Shown: positions 35,910 to 44,518 of the stretch, piece by piece
Position numbering within the stretch: the first letter of the stretch is position 1
Layout: each line of letters begins with the position of its first letter
Origin: JBQLZQ01 sp052168355
GTDB taxonomy: Bacteria; Pseudomonadota; Alphaproteobacteria; DSM-16000; Inquilinaceae
Assembly (NCBI GenBank): GCA_052168355.1
Contig: JBQLZQ010000056.1
Location: 62,001-126,000, forward strand
Direction of reading: 5' to 3'
DNA: 64,000 nt
The notes under the pieces: model-generated
Told to the model about the DNA's origin: nothing
The model's input: the letters and a program-made list of their open reading frames with translations, nothing else
The model's database searches: none
Program-made: the position numbers and the translations under genes

Positions 35910-36404
35910 TCATGAGCCCGTTCCCGTCTGCTCGACCGGCGGGGCGTGGATGGTGATCGGCGGGATCGGGACGACGACATCGTCGTCCGCCGCGCCGCGT
36001 TGCATCAGGACGGCGAACTGCCCGTCCGCGTCCAATACGGTGACCCCCGCATGCCAGGCCCCGGCCCGATACACCACGCCCATCGTGCCGGGCAGGATCA
36101 TCGACAGCGCTCCCTTGGGGTCGGGGTTGCCGGCCGTGTCGGAGGGCATGACGGTGACCAGATAACGCCGCACATTCATCGGCACGAAGACCTGGGCGGC
36201 GTGGGGATGGCGCTCGATCGACGCCAGTTGCAGCGGTAGGGTGGAGGCGCTCACCGAATTGATATGAAACTGCAGATCGAGACCGTCGGCCGGCGCGATC
36301 CAATCGCTGTAGAGCCGTCGGTCGCCCGGCTGGGCCGGGCCCTCAATCAGCGCGCCAAAACGGGAGAACGCCGCGGCATCCGGGGGCGTGGTCAGCAGGA
36401 TCAT
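35910..36404 (-). CDS. Ureidoglycolate lyase-like protein (AllA family)
   Basis: A 164-residue protein of the AllA cupin family: SRFGALIEGP near the start, HINSVSASTLPLQLASIERHP, and GVVYRAGAWHAGVTVLD, where family metal/active-site residues lie. Ureidoglycolate lyase splits ureidoglycolate to glyoxylate and urea. ATG 36404 overlaps the stop of the PuuE-like gene. The pair points to a ureide or a similar carbamoyl compound. Confidence 0.87.
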   Translation of the reverse strand: MILLTTPPDAAAFSRFGALIEGPAQPGDRRLYSDWIAPADGLDLQFHINSVSASTLPLQLASIERHPHAAQVFVPMNVRRYLVTVMPSDTAGNPDPKGALSMILPGTMGVVYRAGAWHAGVTVLDADGQFAVLMQRGAADDDVVVPIPPITIHAPPVEQTGTGS

Positions 36405-37321
36405 GATGCCGCACCGCCCGGCCAGGGTACAACCCGACGCCAATGGGCCGCCAAGTCGCCACGGCGGCAGATCCAAACATCGCTGCGGTCCTTCAGGTGG
36501 TCGAGAAAGGCGATGAGTCCCGTAATCCGTCCGGGATGGCCGATGACACGGGTGTGAAGGCCAACGGACATCATGCGCGGATGCCGATCCGCCTCGGCCG
36601 CCAGAACGTCGAAACTGTCGATCAGGAATTCCCCAAAAGCCCGGCCGGTGACAAGCGGGCCGCCGACAAGCTTGGCGTCGTTGGTGACCAGGGAATAGGG
36701 TACCACCAGATGACCCTTGCCGTTCACGGTCGTCCAGTAGGGCAACTCGTCGTTGTAGGCATCGCTGTCGTAGTCGAACCCGCCATGCTCCACCACCAGG
36801 CGACGGGTCGCGGGGCTGGGACCATAGCGGCAGTACCAGCCGCTGGCCGGCCGGCCAACGGTCTGCAGGATGGAGGCGTGGGCGCGGGCGATGTGCTCGC
36901 GCTCTATCCGTTCATCGAGGAGATAATGTTCGATCCAACGCCAGCCGTGGCAGACAATGTCCCAGTCGGTGGCGGCGATCGCCCGGGCTACCTCCCTGTT
37001 GCGTTCCAGCGCCAGGGCGCAGGCAAAGACCGTGACGGGAACCGCCCGATCCTGAAACAACCGGTGAAGCCGCCAGAAGCCCACGCGCGTGCCGTATTCG
37101 AACATGCTCTCCGCCGCCAGATCGCGCAGCCCGTCCGGCACTCTCGCCTGCGCCACCTCTGACAGCGCGGTGTCGGATTTGCCGTCGCCGTCGGCAATGC
37201 TGTATTCCGATCCTTCCTCGTAATTGAGCACGAAGTTCACCGCCAGCCGCGCCCCGCCCGGCCAACGGATATCGGGCGGGTCGTCGGCGTATCCCGTGAG
37301 ATCACGCGCTGAATGTGGCAT
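36401..37321 (-). CDS. Polysaccharide deacetylase family protein, PuuE allantoinase-like
   Basis: A 306-residue cytoplasmic deacetylase-fold hydrolase. DLTGYADDPPDIRWPGGAR and VNFVLNYEEGSEYS match the N-terminal hallmark of PuuE, the metal-independent allantoinase. CHGWRWIEHY and RYGPSPATRRLV are further PuuE-type segments. No allantoin-producing genes (urate oxidase, transthyretin-like) are seen, so the substrate may be a different cyclic ureide or an N-acyl compound. It begins 4 bases after the AstE-like gene. Confidence 0.88.
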   Translation of the reverse strand: MPHSARDLTGYADDPPDIRWPGGARLAVNFVLNYEEGSEYSIADGDGKSDTALSEVAQARVPDGLRDLAAESMFEYGTRVGFWRLHRLFQDRAVPVTVFACALALERNREVARAIAATDWDIVCHGWRWIEHYLLDERIEREHIARAHASILQTVGRPASGWYCRYGPSPATRRLVVEHGGFDYDSDAYNDELPYWTTVNGKGHLVVPYSLVTNDAKLVGGPLVTGRAFGEFLIDSFDVLAAEADRHPRMMSVGLHTRVIGHPGRITGLIAFLDHLKDRSDVWICRRGDLAAHWRRVVPWPGGAAS

Positions 37322-37325
37322 CGGT

Positions 37326-38315
37326 TCAGTCCCGCGTCCCTTCCACCTTGCAGAAGAAACAGCACCAATCGCCGGTCATCACATTGGGCAAGGCGCGCAG
37401 ACCGAAGAACATGCCGTCGGCCGGCGCCGCCAGTTCGGCCTCGACATCGCCGAAGATGCTGACGATGCGGGCGATCGGGTCGCCCTTCTTCATCATGGTC
37501 AGGAACTCCACGCCATCCGCCGGGATGAAGATGCCGGACGCGGGGGCCAGAAGCGCCTCCTGCTGGCCCTTATAGCGCGGGGACGGGTATTCCGCCGTGC
37601 CCGGATACATCTTGTAGTGGCGCAGGATGTTGAGGATGGAGTCCGCAAGTTCCCGCCCGACACGCGCGAATTCCTTGGGCGAGGTGGCCGAGCGTCCCCC
37701 CAATTCGACGGTGATGCCGACCTTGCCGATATCCTTGAGATAGGCCATCGGGCTGCCCTTGGGATTGAAGGACGACATGATGCAGCCCCAGCCCGGCCCC
37801 ATCGCGGTGGCCAGCTCCACGGATTCGGGCCGTTCATCGACGAAGATCGCCTTGGCGAGATAGGAATGCGCGCCGCCCGAATGGATGGAGATTTCGAAAT
37901 CCGCGACCGGCCCCATCGCCGCGGCATGGGCGGCGGCGATCCGGTCGGACAGATAGCCATCGGCTTTGCCCGGATAGATCCGGTTCATGTCATAGCTGAA
38001 CGTATCGAGCGGATTGCCCCGCTGGGCGGCCTCGAAGGCCGGCACGTTGACGACCGGGACCATGACCAGGGTGCCTGAAAGCCTTGCCGGGTCGACTTCG
38101 GACAGTGCGATCTGGCAGGCCAGCGGTCCCTCGGGCTCGTCGCCATGGATGGCGCCATTGACCCAGAACACCGGCCCCGGCGCGACCCCGTTCACGATCA
38201 CGACGGGAATTTCGACGGGCGTGCCACCGGCCAGCGCCGTCACCGGGATCGCTCCCCGGACGACGGTACCGGGAGCGGCGGTGGCGGTACCGACCGTGAC
38301 GGTCTTGGCGGTCAT
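37326..38315 (-). CDS. M14-like succinylglutamate desuccinylase/aspartoacylase family protein
   Basis: A 329-residue zinc hydrolase with WVNGAIHGDEPEGP (HxxE zinc motif), EISIHSGGAHSYLA (third His) and VGITVELGGRS (catalytic Glu). The family includes AstE, aspartoacylase and DoeB/EutE, which remove acyl groups from amino acids. It lies 1 base after the VOC gene stop. The likely role is release of an amino acid from an N-acyl intermediate. Confidence 0.92.
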   Translation of the reverse strand: MTAKTVTVGTATAAPGTVVRGAIPVTALAGGTPVEIPVVIVNGVAPGPVFWVNGAIHGDEPEGPLACQIALSEVDPARLSGTLVMVPVVNVPAFEAAQRGNPLDTFSYDMNRIYPGKADGYLSDRIAAAHAAAMGPVADFEISIHSGGAHSYLAKAIFVDERPESVELATAMGPGWGCIMSSFNPKGSPMAYLKDIGKVGITVELGGRSATSPKEFARVGRELADSILNILRHYKMYPGTAEYPSPRYKGQQEALLAPASGIFIPADGVEFLTMMKKGDPIARIVSIFGDVEAELAAPADGMFFGLRALPNVMTGDWCCFFCKVEGTRD

Positions 38316-38316
38316 C

Positions 38317-38796
38317 TCAGATCCCCTTGAAATCTTCGTATTCCTTGAGCTGCTCGGGCGTATAGACCTGCATGAACTCGATCTCGATGCCGCCCGCCTC
38401 GTTGTCGAGAAACGCCACCCACCCCTCGGGATGCGGGTGCGAGCCGTACTTCCGACAGGCCTGGCAGATGCGCAGCGTGGCGCCCTGCGCTTCTGCGTGG
38501 GCCAACGCATCGTCGATGTTCCCGACCTCGTAGCAGATGTGGTGGAGCCCTTCGGCCCCCCTTTCGTCGATCCAGGTGGCAAAGCGGCCCTTGGGATCGA
38601 GCGACTCGCACAACTGGTATTCGATGCCGCCCAGGTTGAAGAGCGCGACCTTGTTCTGCGATTTGGGGAAGACGGTGATCTCGGTGTCGGCCGGCACATG
38701 CAGAAAGCGCGCATAGGCGGCAAGAGCGGCCTCGGCATCGCGCACGGCGAATGCCATATGCTTGATGCCGATGACGTTGGGATTGTCGGTTTTCAT
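38317..38796 (-). CDS. VOC family protein
   Basis: A 159-residue VOC-fold protein resembling methylmalonyl-CoA epimerase. GIKHMAFAVRDAEAALAAY carries the first metal His, GLHHICYEVGNIDDALAHA the second, and EIEFMQ the Glu, so the metal triad looks intact. It lies between an aminotransferase and the AstE-like hydrolase in the leftward operon. Isomerase, lyase or dioxygenase activity are all possible. Confidence 0.9.
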   Translation of the reverse strand: MKTDNPNVIGIKHMAFAVRDAEAALAAYARFLHVPADTEITVFPKSQNKVALFNLGGIEYQLCESLDPKGRFATWIDERGAEGLHHICYEVGNIDDALAHAEAQGATLRICQACRKYGSHPHPEGWVAFLDNEAGGIEIEFMQVYTPEQLKEYEDFKGI

Positions 38797-38808
38797 GGAC
38801 GGGCTCCT

Positions 38809-39990
38809 CTACGCCGCTTCGCGACGGATGGCGTCGACGACGGTTTTCATGCGGGCGATCGCCTCGCGGATGCGGGGAATCGGCTGGGTCAGGGACATGC
38901 GGACGAAATCGTCGGTGTAGTCGCCGTAGATGCCGCCCGGGTACATGAGCACCTGCCCCTCGCGCAGCAGCCGCTCGCAAAAAGCCGTGGCGCCGATACC
39001 GGTGCGCGAGACATCGGCGTAGACGTAGAACGCTCCCTGCGGCTCGGCGTACGGGATGCCCATCTCGGTCAATCCGGCGCACAGGGCGCGGCGGCGTTCG
39101 TCGTAGGTCCTGCGCATGTCTTCGACGCAGTCCTGCGGCCCGGTCAGGGCCGCCAGGGCCGCGTGCTGGCTGACGGCGGCAGTCGAGATCGCGAAGGCAT
39201 GGTTGATTTCGGCCAGAGCCGGGATCAGATCGGGCGGTCCGGCGAAATAGCCGATCCGCCACCCGGTCATCGCGTAGGCCTTGGACAGGCCGGAGAGGGT
39301 GATGGTCCGGTCGAACATGCCGGGCAGCGCGGCCACGGGCTGGACCGTCTGATTGCCATAGGTCAGGCGGGCATAGATCTCGTCGGAGACGACGATCAGG
39401 TCATGGTCGCGCGCCACCTCGGCGATCCGCGCCACCTCGGTCGGCGGCGTCACCGTTCCAGTGGGATTGTTGGGGTTGATGAGGACCAGGATCTTGGAAC
39501 GGGGCGTGATGTGGGCGCGCACCATCTCCGCCGTCAGGGTGAAGTTGGTCTCCATCGACATGCGGATATGGACCGTTTCGGCCCCGGCCATTTCGGCCGC
39601 CTGGTGATAGGGGTTGTAGCCCGGACACGGCACCAGGATCTCGTCGCCGGGGTTGAGCAGCGCCAGGGCGATGACGAACATCGCGTGCTGGCCGCCCGGC
39701 GTCACCACGATGTTTTCTGGCGCGTATGTGGCGCCGCCGTAGGTTGCGATGTTGGCGGCAATCGCCTCACGCAACGCAGGAAGGCCCAGAGGGTGGGTAT
39801 AGTGCGTGGCGCCGTTGGCCAGTGCCTCCTGCCCCGCCTTGACGATATGGGCGGGGGTGTCCAGATCCGGGTCGCCGCGGCCCAGCTTGATCACATCGGG
39901 CAGACCCTCGGCGATATCCGCCATCCTGGTGATCAGATGCGCGTCCTTCAGCTTAACGCGGTCGGCAAGGCGCGTGGGCGTGTCACTCAT
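38809..39990 (-). CDS. Class I/II pyridoxal-phosphate aminotransferase
   Basis: A 393-residue fold-type I aminotransferase. IKLGRGDPDLDTP near residue 40, LINPNNPTG (conserved Asn), VSDEIYARL (Asp) and SGLSKAYAMTGWRIGY with the PLP-binding Lys are present. It closely resembles the second aminotransferase at 46893 in the opposite arm. Removes the amino group from an amino acid released in the pathway. Starts 4 bases after the M32 gene. Confidence 0.94.
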   Translation of the reverse strand: MSDTPTRLADRVKLKDAHLITRMADIAEGLPDVIKLGRGDPDLDTPAHIVKAGQEALANGATHYTHPLGLPALREAIAANIATYGGATYAPENIVVTPGGQHAMFVIALALLNPGDEILVPCPGYNPYHQAAEMAGAETVHIRMSMETNFTLTAEMVRAHITPRSKILVLINPNNPTGTVTPPTEVARIAEVARDHDLIVVSDEIYARLTYGNQTVQPVAALPGMFDRTITLSGLSKAYAMTGWRIGYFAGPPDLIPALAEINHAFAISTAAVSQHAALAALTGPQDCVEDMRRTYDERRRALCAGLTEMGIPYAEPQGAFYVYADVSRTGIGATAFCERLLREGQVLMYPGGIYGDYTDDFVRMSLTQPIPRIREAIARMKTVVDAIRREAA

Positions 39991-39994
39991 CGGC

Positions 39995-41515
39995 CTAGAT
40001 CCCATAGATCTCGGAGTATTTCGCGGTCAGGTGCGCGATGTAAGGGGCCGGATCGAGCGTTCGTCCGGTCGCTTTCTCAAGCAGCTCGTCGCGTGTATAT
40101 CGGCGCCCGTGGCGGTGGACGTGCTCGGTCATCCATTCGCGCAGCGGCGTGTAATTGGCGGTGGCCAGGCCCTCGGCCACCCCGGCATCCGCCTTGGCGA
40201 CCTCGAACAGCTGCCCCGCCATCACGTTGCCGATGGTGTAGTTGCAGAAGGTTCCGATCTGCCCGGACGACCAGTGCACGTCCTGAAGCACGCCCAGACG
40301 ATCGTTCGGCACGTCCAGGCCCAGATACTCCTTGATCCTGGCATTCCACGCGTCGGGCAGGTCTTGCACCTTCAGCGAGCCGTCGACCAGCGCCGCTTCG
40401 ATGTCCACCCGCAGCATGATGTGGAAATCGTAGGTCAGCTCATCGGCCTCGACCCGGATGAACCCGGGCTTCACCCGGTTGATCGCCCGCCAGAACGTGT
40501 CGACGTCGATCTCTCCAAGCTGCTCGGGATACATCGCCTGCGCTTCGGCGAAGTTTAGCTCCCAGAATTCGCGCGAGCGCCCCACATGGTTCTCGAACAG
40601 TCGCGACTGGCTTTCATGGGCGCCAAAGCTGACGCCGCCCACCGCGTACAGGCCGATCAGATCGGTGGCCAGCGGCGTGCGGGTATAGGCCGGGTCGCAG
40701 TATTGCTCGTAAAGCGCGTGACCGGCCTCGTGCAGCGCGCCAAAGAGGCTCATCGGCATCCATGTTTCGTTGACCCGCGTGGTGATGCGCACATCGTTGC
40801 GCGTGAACGACACCTCGAACGGATGAATGGTGGTGTCGAGCCGCCCCCTCTTGATGTCGTAACCCAATCGCTCGGCCATGCGCAGCCCGAACGCCAGTTG
40901 CTTGTCCACCGGATAGGGCTGCTCCAGGAAATCGATGCGCGGATCGTCCGTTTCGGCGATCGCGCGCACCAGCGGCAGCATGCCCTCGCGCAGCGCGGCA
41001 AACAGCGGCTTGAGTGTCGCCACCGTCTCGCCCGGTTCGAACCGGTACATAAGGGCGTCATAGGGATGCCCGTCATAGCCGATATGCTCGGCCATCTCGC
41101 GGTTGAGCGCGACGGTTTCCTCAAGCAGCGGCGCGAAGGCCGCAAAGTCGCTGTCGGCGCGCGCCTTGGCCCAGACATCTTGACCGATGCTTCCCAGTTC
41201 CGCGCGTTTGCGCACAAGGTCCGCGGGGATTGCGAGGTGATAATCGATGGCCTCGCGCACCTGCGCGCAGATGACCTTCTCGACGCTTTCGGGGGGCTTG
41301 CCCTCGATGTCCGCCTCGGCCTTGTCCAACAGGATTCGCGTATCGTCGGCCACCAGAAGATCGCGGGCCATCACGCTGAGCGTGGCCAGTTGCTTGGCCC
41401 GCGTTGCCGAGCCGCCCGGCGGCATCATGGTCCGCGCGTCCCAGTTCAGGATCGACTTGGCATTCAGCAGATCGTTGACCTGCCCCATCCGCTCCAGAAA
41501 CGCCGAATAGGTCAT
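39995..41515 (-). CDS. M32 family carboxypeptidase (carboxypeptidase Taq type)
   Basis: A 506-residue zinc carboxypeptidase with LHEAGHALYEQ (HExxH), HESQSRLFENHVGRS and YDFHIMLR downstream, all conserved in M32. ATG 41515 gives the normal length; a TTG at 41599 would add 28 residues that overlap a palindrome and are not typical. First gene of the leftward operon. It removes C-terminal residues from peptides, consistent with the Dpp-type importer. Confidence 0.94.
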   Translation of the reverse strand: MTYSAFLERMGQVNDLLNAKSILNWDARTMMPPGGSATRAKQLATLSVMARDLLVADDTRILLDKAEADIEGKPPESVEKVICAQVREAIDYHLAIPADLVRKRAELGSIGQDVWAKARADSDFAAFAPLLEETVALNREMAEHIGYDGHPYDALMYRFEPGETVATLKPLFAALREGMLPLVRAIAETDDPRIDFLEQPYPVDKQLAFGLRMAERLGYDIKRGRLDTTIHPFEVSFTRNDVRITTRVNETWMPMSLFGALHEAGHALYEQYCDPAYTRTPLATDLIGLYAVGGVSFGAHESQSRLFENHVGRSREFWELNFAEAQAMYPEQLGEIDVDTFWRAINRVKPGFIRVEADELTYDFHIMLRVDIEAALVDGSLKVQDLPDAWNARIKEYLGLDVPNDRLGVLQDVHWSSGQIGTFCNYTIGNVMAGQLFEVAKADAGVAEGLATANYTPLREWMTEHVHRHGRRYTRDELLEKATGRTLDPAPYIAHLTAKYSEIYGI

Positions 41516-41696
41516 GGTTCTGTCTGTCTTCCCCAGGGCTTTGCGGTTCCGCAGCGGCCGATCCGCGATCACATTTTGTATGTTGTCGACAATCGACAAA
41601 GAAACTATCGTTTGAGTTGGAAGCGGTTGTCAAGGCGGCATCGGCCAAGCCCGCGACGGGGAGAACGGAACCGCAAGCCGGAAGGGATGGCGTGGC
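41516..41696. promoter_or_regulatory. Divergent control region of the 25-gene island
   Basis: This 181-base gap separates the starts of the M32 gene (leftward arm) and the first DUF4438 gene (rightward arm). It is the only substantial regulatory gap for both arms, because all later genes are 0-70 bases apart. It contains the palindrome at 41576-41599. No confident -35/-10 pairs could be assigned by eye. Confidence 0.7.
41576..41599. promoter_or_regulatory. Candidate GntR operator (extended palindrome)
   Basis: A central TTGTCGACAA (41583-41592) is fully self-complementary and is flanked by TTGT on the left and ACAA on the right, giving 18 of 24 symmetric positions. It is centred in the divergent gap and AT-richer than its surroundings. 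Binding by the island's GntR protein is inferred. Confidence 0.55.
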
Positions 41697-42560
41697 ATGC
41701 ACGACGATCTGCGATGGAACATGGACAGTCTGGTGGAGATGGCGGTGACCGGTCTCGTCAGCCAACCCACCATGCGTCCCAACGGATACGTCCATTGGCC
41801 CGATGGCCGTGCCGCCGTTCTGCCCGGCATGTCGGGCATCGCCTACAACGCCCGGATCGGCGATCGGGCTTTTGGCTGGGCGGGCGATCATGTGGAACCG
41901 GGCGTGTCGATCGCCAACCCCGACGAAAAGGCCGATTTCGCGCTCCACTACCTCACCTGCGTCGGCAACGAAGCCACGGTGATGAGCGGCCTGGCCACCG
42001 GCGCCAAGGGGATCGTGACCGGCGAACATGCCCGTCTGCTTGTCGATTTCGCGCCCGAGGTCCTAGAGGATCTGATGATCGGCGACATGGTCCAGATCAG
42101 GGCGGTCGGCCGCGGCATAAAACTGGCGGACTGGCCGGACATCGCGTTCAAGAAAACGTCGCCACGGCTGGCCCAGGGCTTTGGACTGCGTGCCGAGAAC
42201 GGCCAGCTGATCTGCCCCGTGGCAATGGAACTGCCGGCCCGCATCATGGGGTCGGGGGCGGAGTTGAACGCCGAATTCGTCGATCAGGACCTTATGTCGG
42301 GCGACCGGACCCTGATGACGGACCTTGGGATCGACCGCATGCGCCTTGGCGATCTGATCGCCATCCGCGACGTGGACCACCGCTTTGGCCGGTCCTACAG
42401 CAGGGGCATGGTGGCGATCTGCCTGTGCATCCACGGAGACAGCGTCATGACGGGCCACGGCCCCGGCATCCTGACGCTGATGACCGGCCCGGCCGAAAAG
42501 CTGGGGTTCGAGATCGGCCCAGACGCCAACATCGCCGCCTTCTGCAAGATCGGAGCCTGA
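41697..42560 (+). CDS. DUF4438 family protein (first of a tandem pair)
   Basis: A 287-residue protein of unknown function. It shows repeated short stretches shared with its neighbour: VLPGMSGIAYNARIGDRAFGW, VSIANPD, FALHYLTCVGNEA and DLIAIRDVDHRFGRSY. This pattern resembles DUF4438. No signal peptide or membrane segment. A GAAGG ribosome site precedes the ATG. First gene of the rightward arm. The two copies differ, so they may form a heteromer. Confidence 0.83.
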   Translation: MHDDLRWNMDSLVEMAVTGLVSQPTMRPNGYVHWPDGRAAVLPGMSGIAYNARIGDRAFGWAGDHVEPGVSIANPDEKADFALHYLTCVGNEATVMSGLATGAKGIVTGEHARLLVDFAPEVLEDLMIGDMVQIRAVGRGIKLADWPDIAFKKTSPRLAQGFGLRAENGQLICPVAMELPARIMGSGAELNAEFVDQDLMSGDRTLMTDLGIDRMRLGDLIAIRDVDHRFGRSYSRGMVAICLCIHGDSVMTGHGPGILTLMTGPAEKLGFEIGPDANIAAFCKIGA

Positions 42561-42561
42561 G

Positions 42562-43437
42562 ATGATCGCCATCAACGACGCCGATCTCGTCGCCGTGTCC
42601 GTCGCCGGCGCCATCGCCCATCCCGGCTTCCCTGGTCTGCCGGCCGAACCCTACCGCCTTGCCGCCGATGGCGTGCCGTTTCTTCTGCCGACCTATGGCG
42701 GCATCGTCTACAACGTGTCGGTCGGCGATCGTGCGTTCGGCTGGGCCGCCGATTGCATCCATCCCGGGGTCAGCATCCGCCAGGCCGACGATTTGAAGAA
42801 CCGGGGGCTCAACGTCTTTGCCTGTGTCGGCAACCGCGCCAAGGTGATGACCGGCCAGGCCGCGGGCACTGTTGGCGTGGTCACCGGCAAGTCCGGACGC
42901 TTTTCCGAACAGGTGATCGTGCATTTCCCCAAGGACGCGCGCCACAAGATGGCCGTTGGCGATCAGATCATCATCCGCTCTGAAGGCGTGGGCATGGTGC
43001 TGAGCGATCACCCAGACATCGTGCTCAAGGGTCTGGCGCCAAACCTGCTGAGCGTTCTGCCGGTGCGGGAGACGGGGAGATCGGTCGAGTTCGGGGTGGT
43101 CGCGCGCATCCCGGCGCACCTGATCGGCGCCGGTCTTGGCCTGACCTCCGAAGGCGGCAGCCTGCACATGCAGTCGACCGACCGGCACGAACTCGCCCGC
43201 CACGGTCTCGACAGCCTCCGCCTGGGCGACCTGGTGGCGCTGGACGACACCGACAGCCGCTACAATCACGGCTATCTGCGTGGCGCCCTGGCGATCGGCG
43301 TGGTGGGCGCGACGGACGGCCCGCGTGCGGGGTACGGGCCGGGCATCACGGTCCTGATGACGGCCCCCGCCGGCCAATTGGGCATGTTCGTCGACCCGAG
43401 CGCCAACATCGCCGACCTTCTGGCGATGGAAACCTGA
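42562..43437 (+). CDS. DUF4438 family protein (second of a tandem pair)
   Basis: A 291-residue paralogue that starts 1 base after the previous stop. Parallel motifs are FLLPTYGGIVYNVSVGDRAFG, VSIRQADD, NVFACVGNRAKVMTG, GDLVALDDTDSRYNHGY and GYGPGITVLMT. Identity with the first copy is clear but moderate, so the duplication is old. Function unknown; position at the head of a catabolic operon suggests an enzyme or a substrate-processing subunit. Confidence 0.83.
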   Translation: MIAINDADLVAVSVAGAIAHPGFPGLPAEPYRLAADGVPFLLPTYGGIVYNVSVGDRAFGWAADCIHPGVSIRQADDLKNRGLNVFACVGNRAKVMTGQAAGTVGVVTGKSGRFSEQVIVHFPKDARHKMAVGDQIIIRSEGVGMVLSDHPDIVLKGLAPNLLSVLPVRETGRSVEFGVVARIPAHLIGAGLGLTSEGGSLHMQSTDRHELARHGLDSLRLGDLVALDDTDSRYNHGYLRGALAIGVVGATDGPRAGYGPGITVLMTAPAGQLGMFVDPSANIADLLAMET

Positions 43438-43438
43438 C

Positions 43439-44518
43439 ATGATCCCCATGACCTGCGTGACCCGCGACTCTCTCTCGGCCTTCATGGTCGAGGGGTTCCG
43501 TGCGCTCGGCCTGTCGCCGGAAGACGCCCGCACCTTCGCCGACGCGCTGATCTTTTCCGAATTGCGGTTTCATCCCGGCCACGGTCAGGGCGTACGCCGG
43601 CTGCGGCGGTATCACGAGCGGATCAGCCAGGGCCTGGTCGATCCGGCGGCCAGGTGGGAGATCGTCAAGGAAAGCCCCGCGCTGGCCCTGGTCGATGCCC
43701 ACAACGGCATCGGCACGGTGGCCGCCGCGCGGGCCATGACGCTGGCCATCGCGAAGGCCAGGGTCTGCGGTATCGGCCAGGTGGTGGTGCGCAATTCCAC
43801 CCACTACGGATCCAGCGCGGTTCACGCCTGCCAGGCGGCGGAGGCCGGGTGCCTGGGAATATCCTTCACCAACGCGGGGCCCGAGATGGCGCCCTGGGGC
43901 GGCCGAGAAGGGGCGGTCGGCACCAACCCATGGGGCATCGCCGCCCCCACCGATCTCGGCTTTCCGGCGGTGCTGGACATTGCCCTGACGACAGCCGGCA
44001 AGGGCATGATGCAGTGGCACGCGCGCGAGGGCAAAACCATGCCGGACGATTGGGCGCTGACGCCGGACGGGCTGGAGACGACCGACCCGAACGCGGCCAT
44101 GGCCGGCGCGCTGCTTGGGATCGGGACCTATAAGGGGTATGGCCTTGCGTTCATGACCGATGTGCTGACCGGCGTGATCGGCGGCGGTGGTTTCGGGCTC
44201 ACGCCGTATGCCGATCAGGGCAAGCTCGATGTCAGCCACACGCTGACCGCCATCGACATCGAATGGTTCATGCCGCTCGACACCTTCAAGGCCCGGATGG
44301 GGGAGTTCGCGCGCATGGTCAAGTCCCGTGCGCTGCGGCCCGGCTTCGACGAGATCCTGTTGCCCGGCGAGCAGGAGGCCCGCCGGGTTGCCCGCAAGTC
44401 TACCCATGGCGTCCCGCTGGATGACGAGGTCCTCGCCGATCTGCGCGCCCTTGGCCAGGAGCTTGGGATCAACGCGACGATCGACGCTACCGGCCCCTAC
44501 ACCGAGGCGATCCTGTGA
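43439..44518 (+). CDS. Ldh_2/malate-lactate dehydrogenase family oxidoreductase (AllD-like)
   Basis: A 359-residue NAD(P)-dependent dehydrogenase. GHGQGVRRLRRY, VRNSTHYGSSA (catalytic His) and AVGTNPWGIA mark the family, which includes ureidoglycolate dehydrogenase AllD, sulfolactate and malate dehydrogenases. With PuuE-, AllA- and AllB-like proteins in the same island, an AllD-like role on a 2-hydroxy acid or ureido acid is plausible but not shown. Confidence 0.9.
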   Translation: MIPMTCVTRDSLSAFMVEGFRALGLSPEDARTFADALIFSELRFHPGHGQGVRRLRRYHERISQGLVDPAARWEIVKESPALALVDAHNGIGTVAAARAMTLAIAKARVCGIGQVVVRNSTHYGSSAVHACQAAEAGCLGISFTNAGPEMAPWGGREGAVGTNPWGIAAPTDLGFPAVLDIALTTAGKGMMQWHAREGKTMPDDWALTPDGLETTDPNAAMAGALLGIGTYKGYGLAFMTDVLTGVIGGGGFGLTPYADQGKLDVSHTLTAIDIEWFMPLDTFKARMGEFARMVKSRALRPGFDEILLPGEQEARRVARKSTHGVPLDDEVLADLRALGQELGINATIDATGPYTEAIL

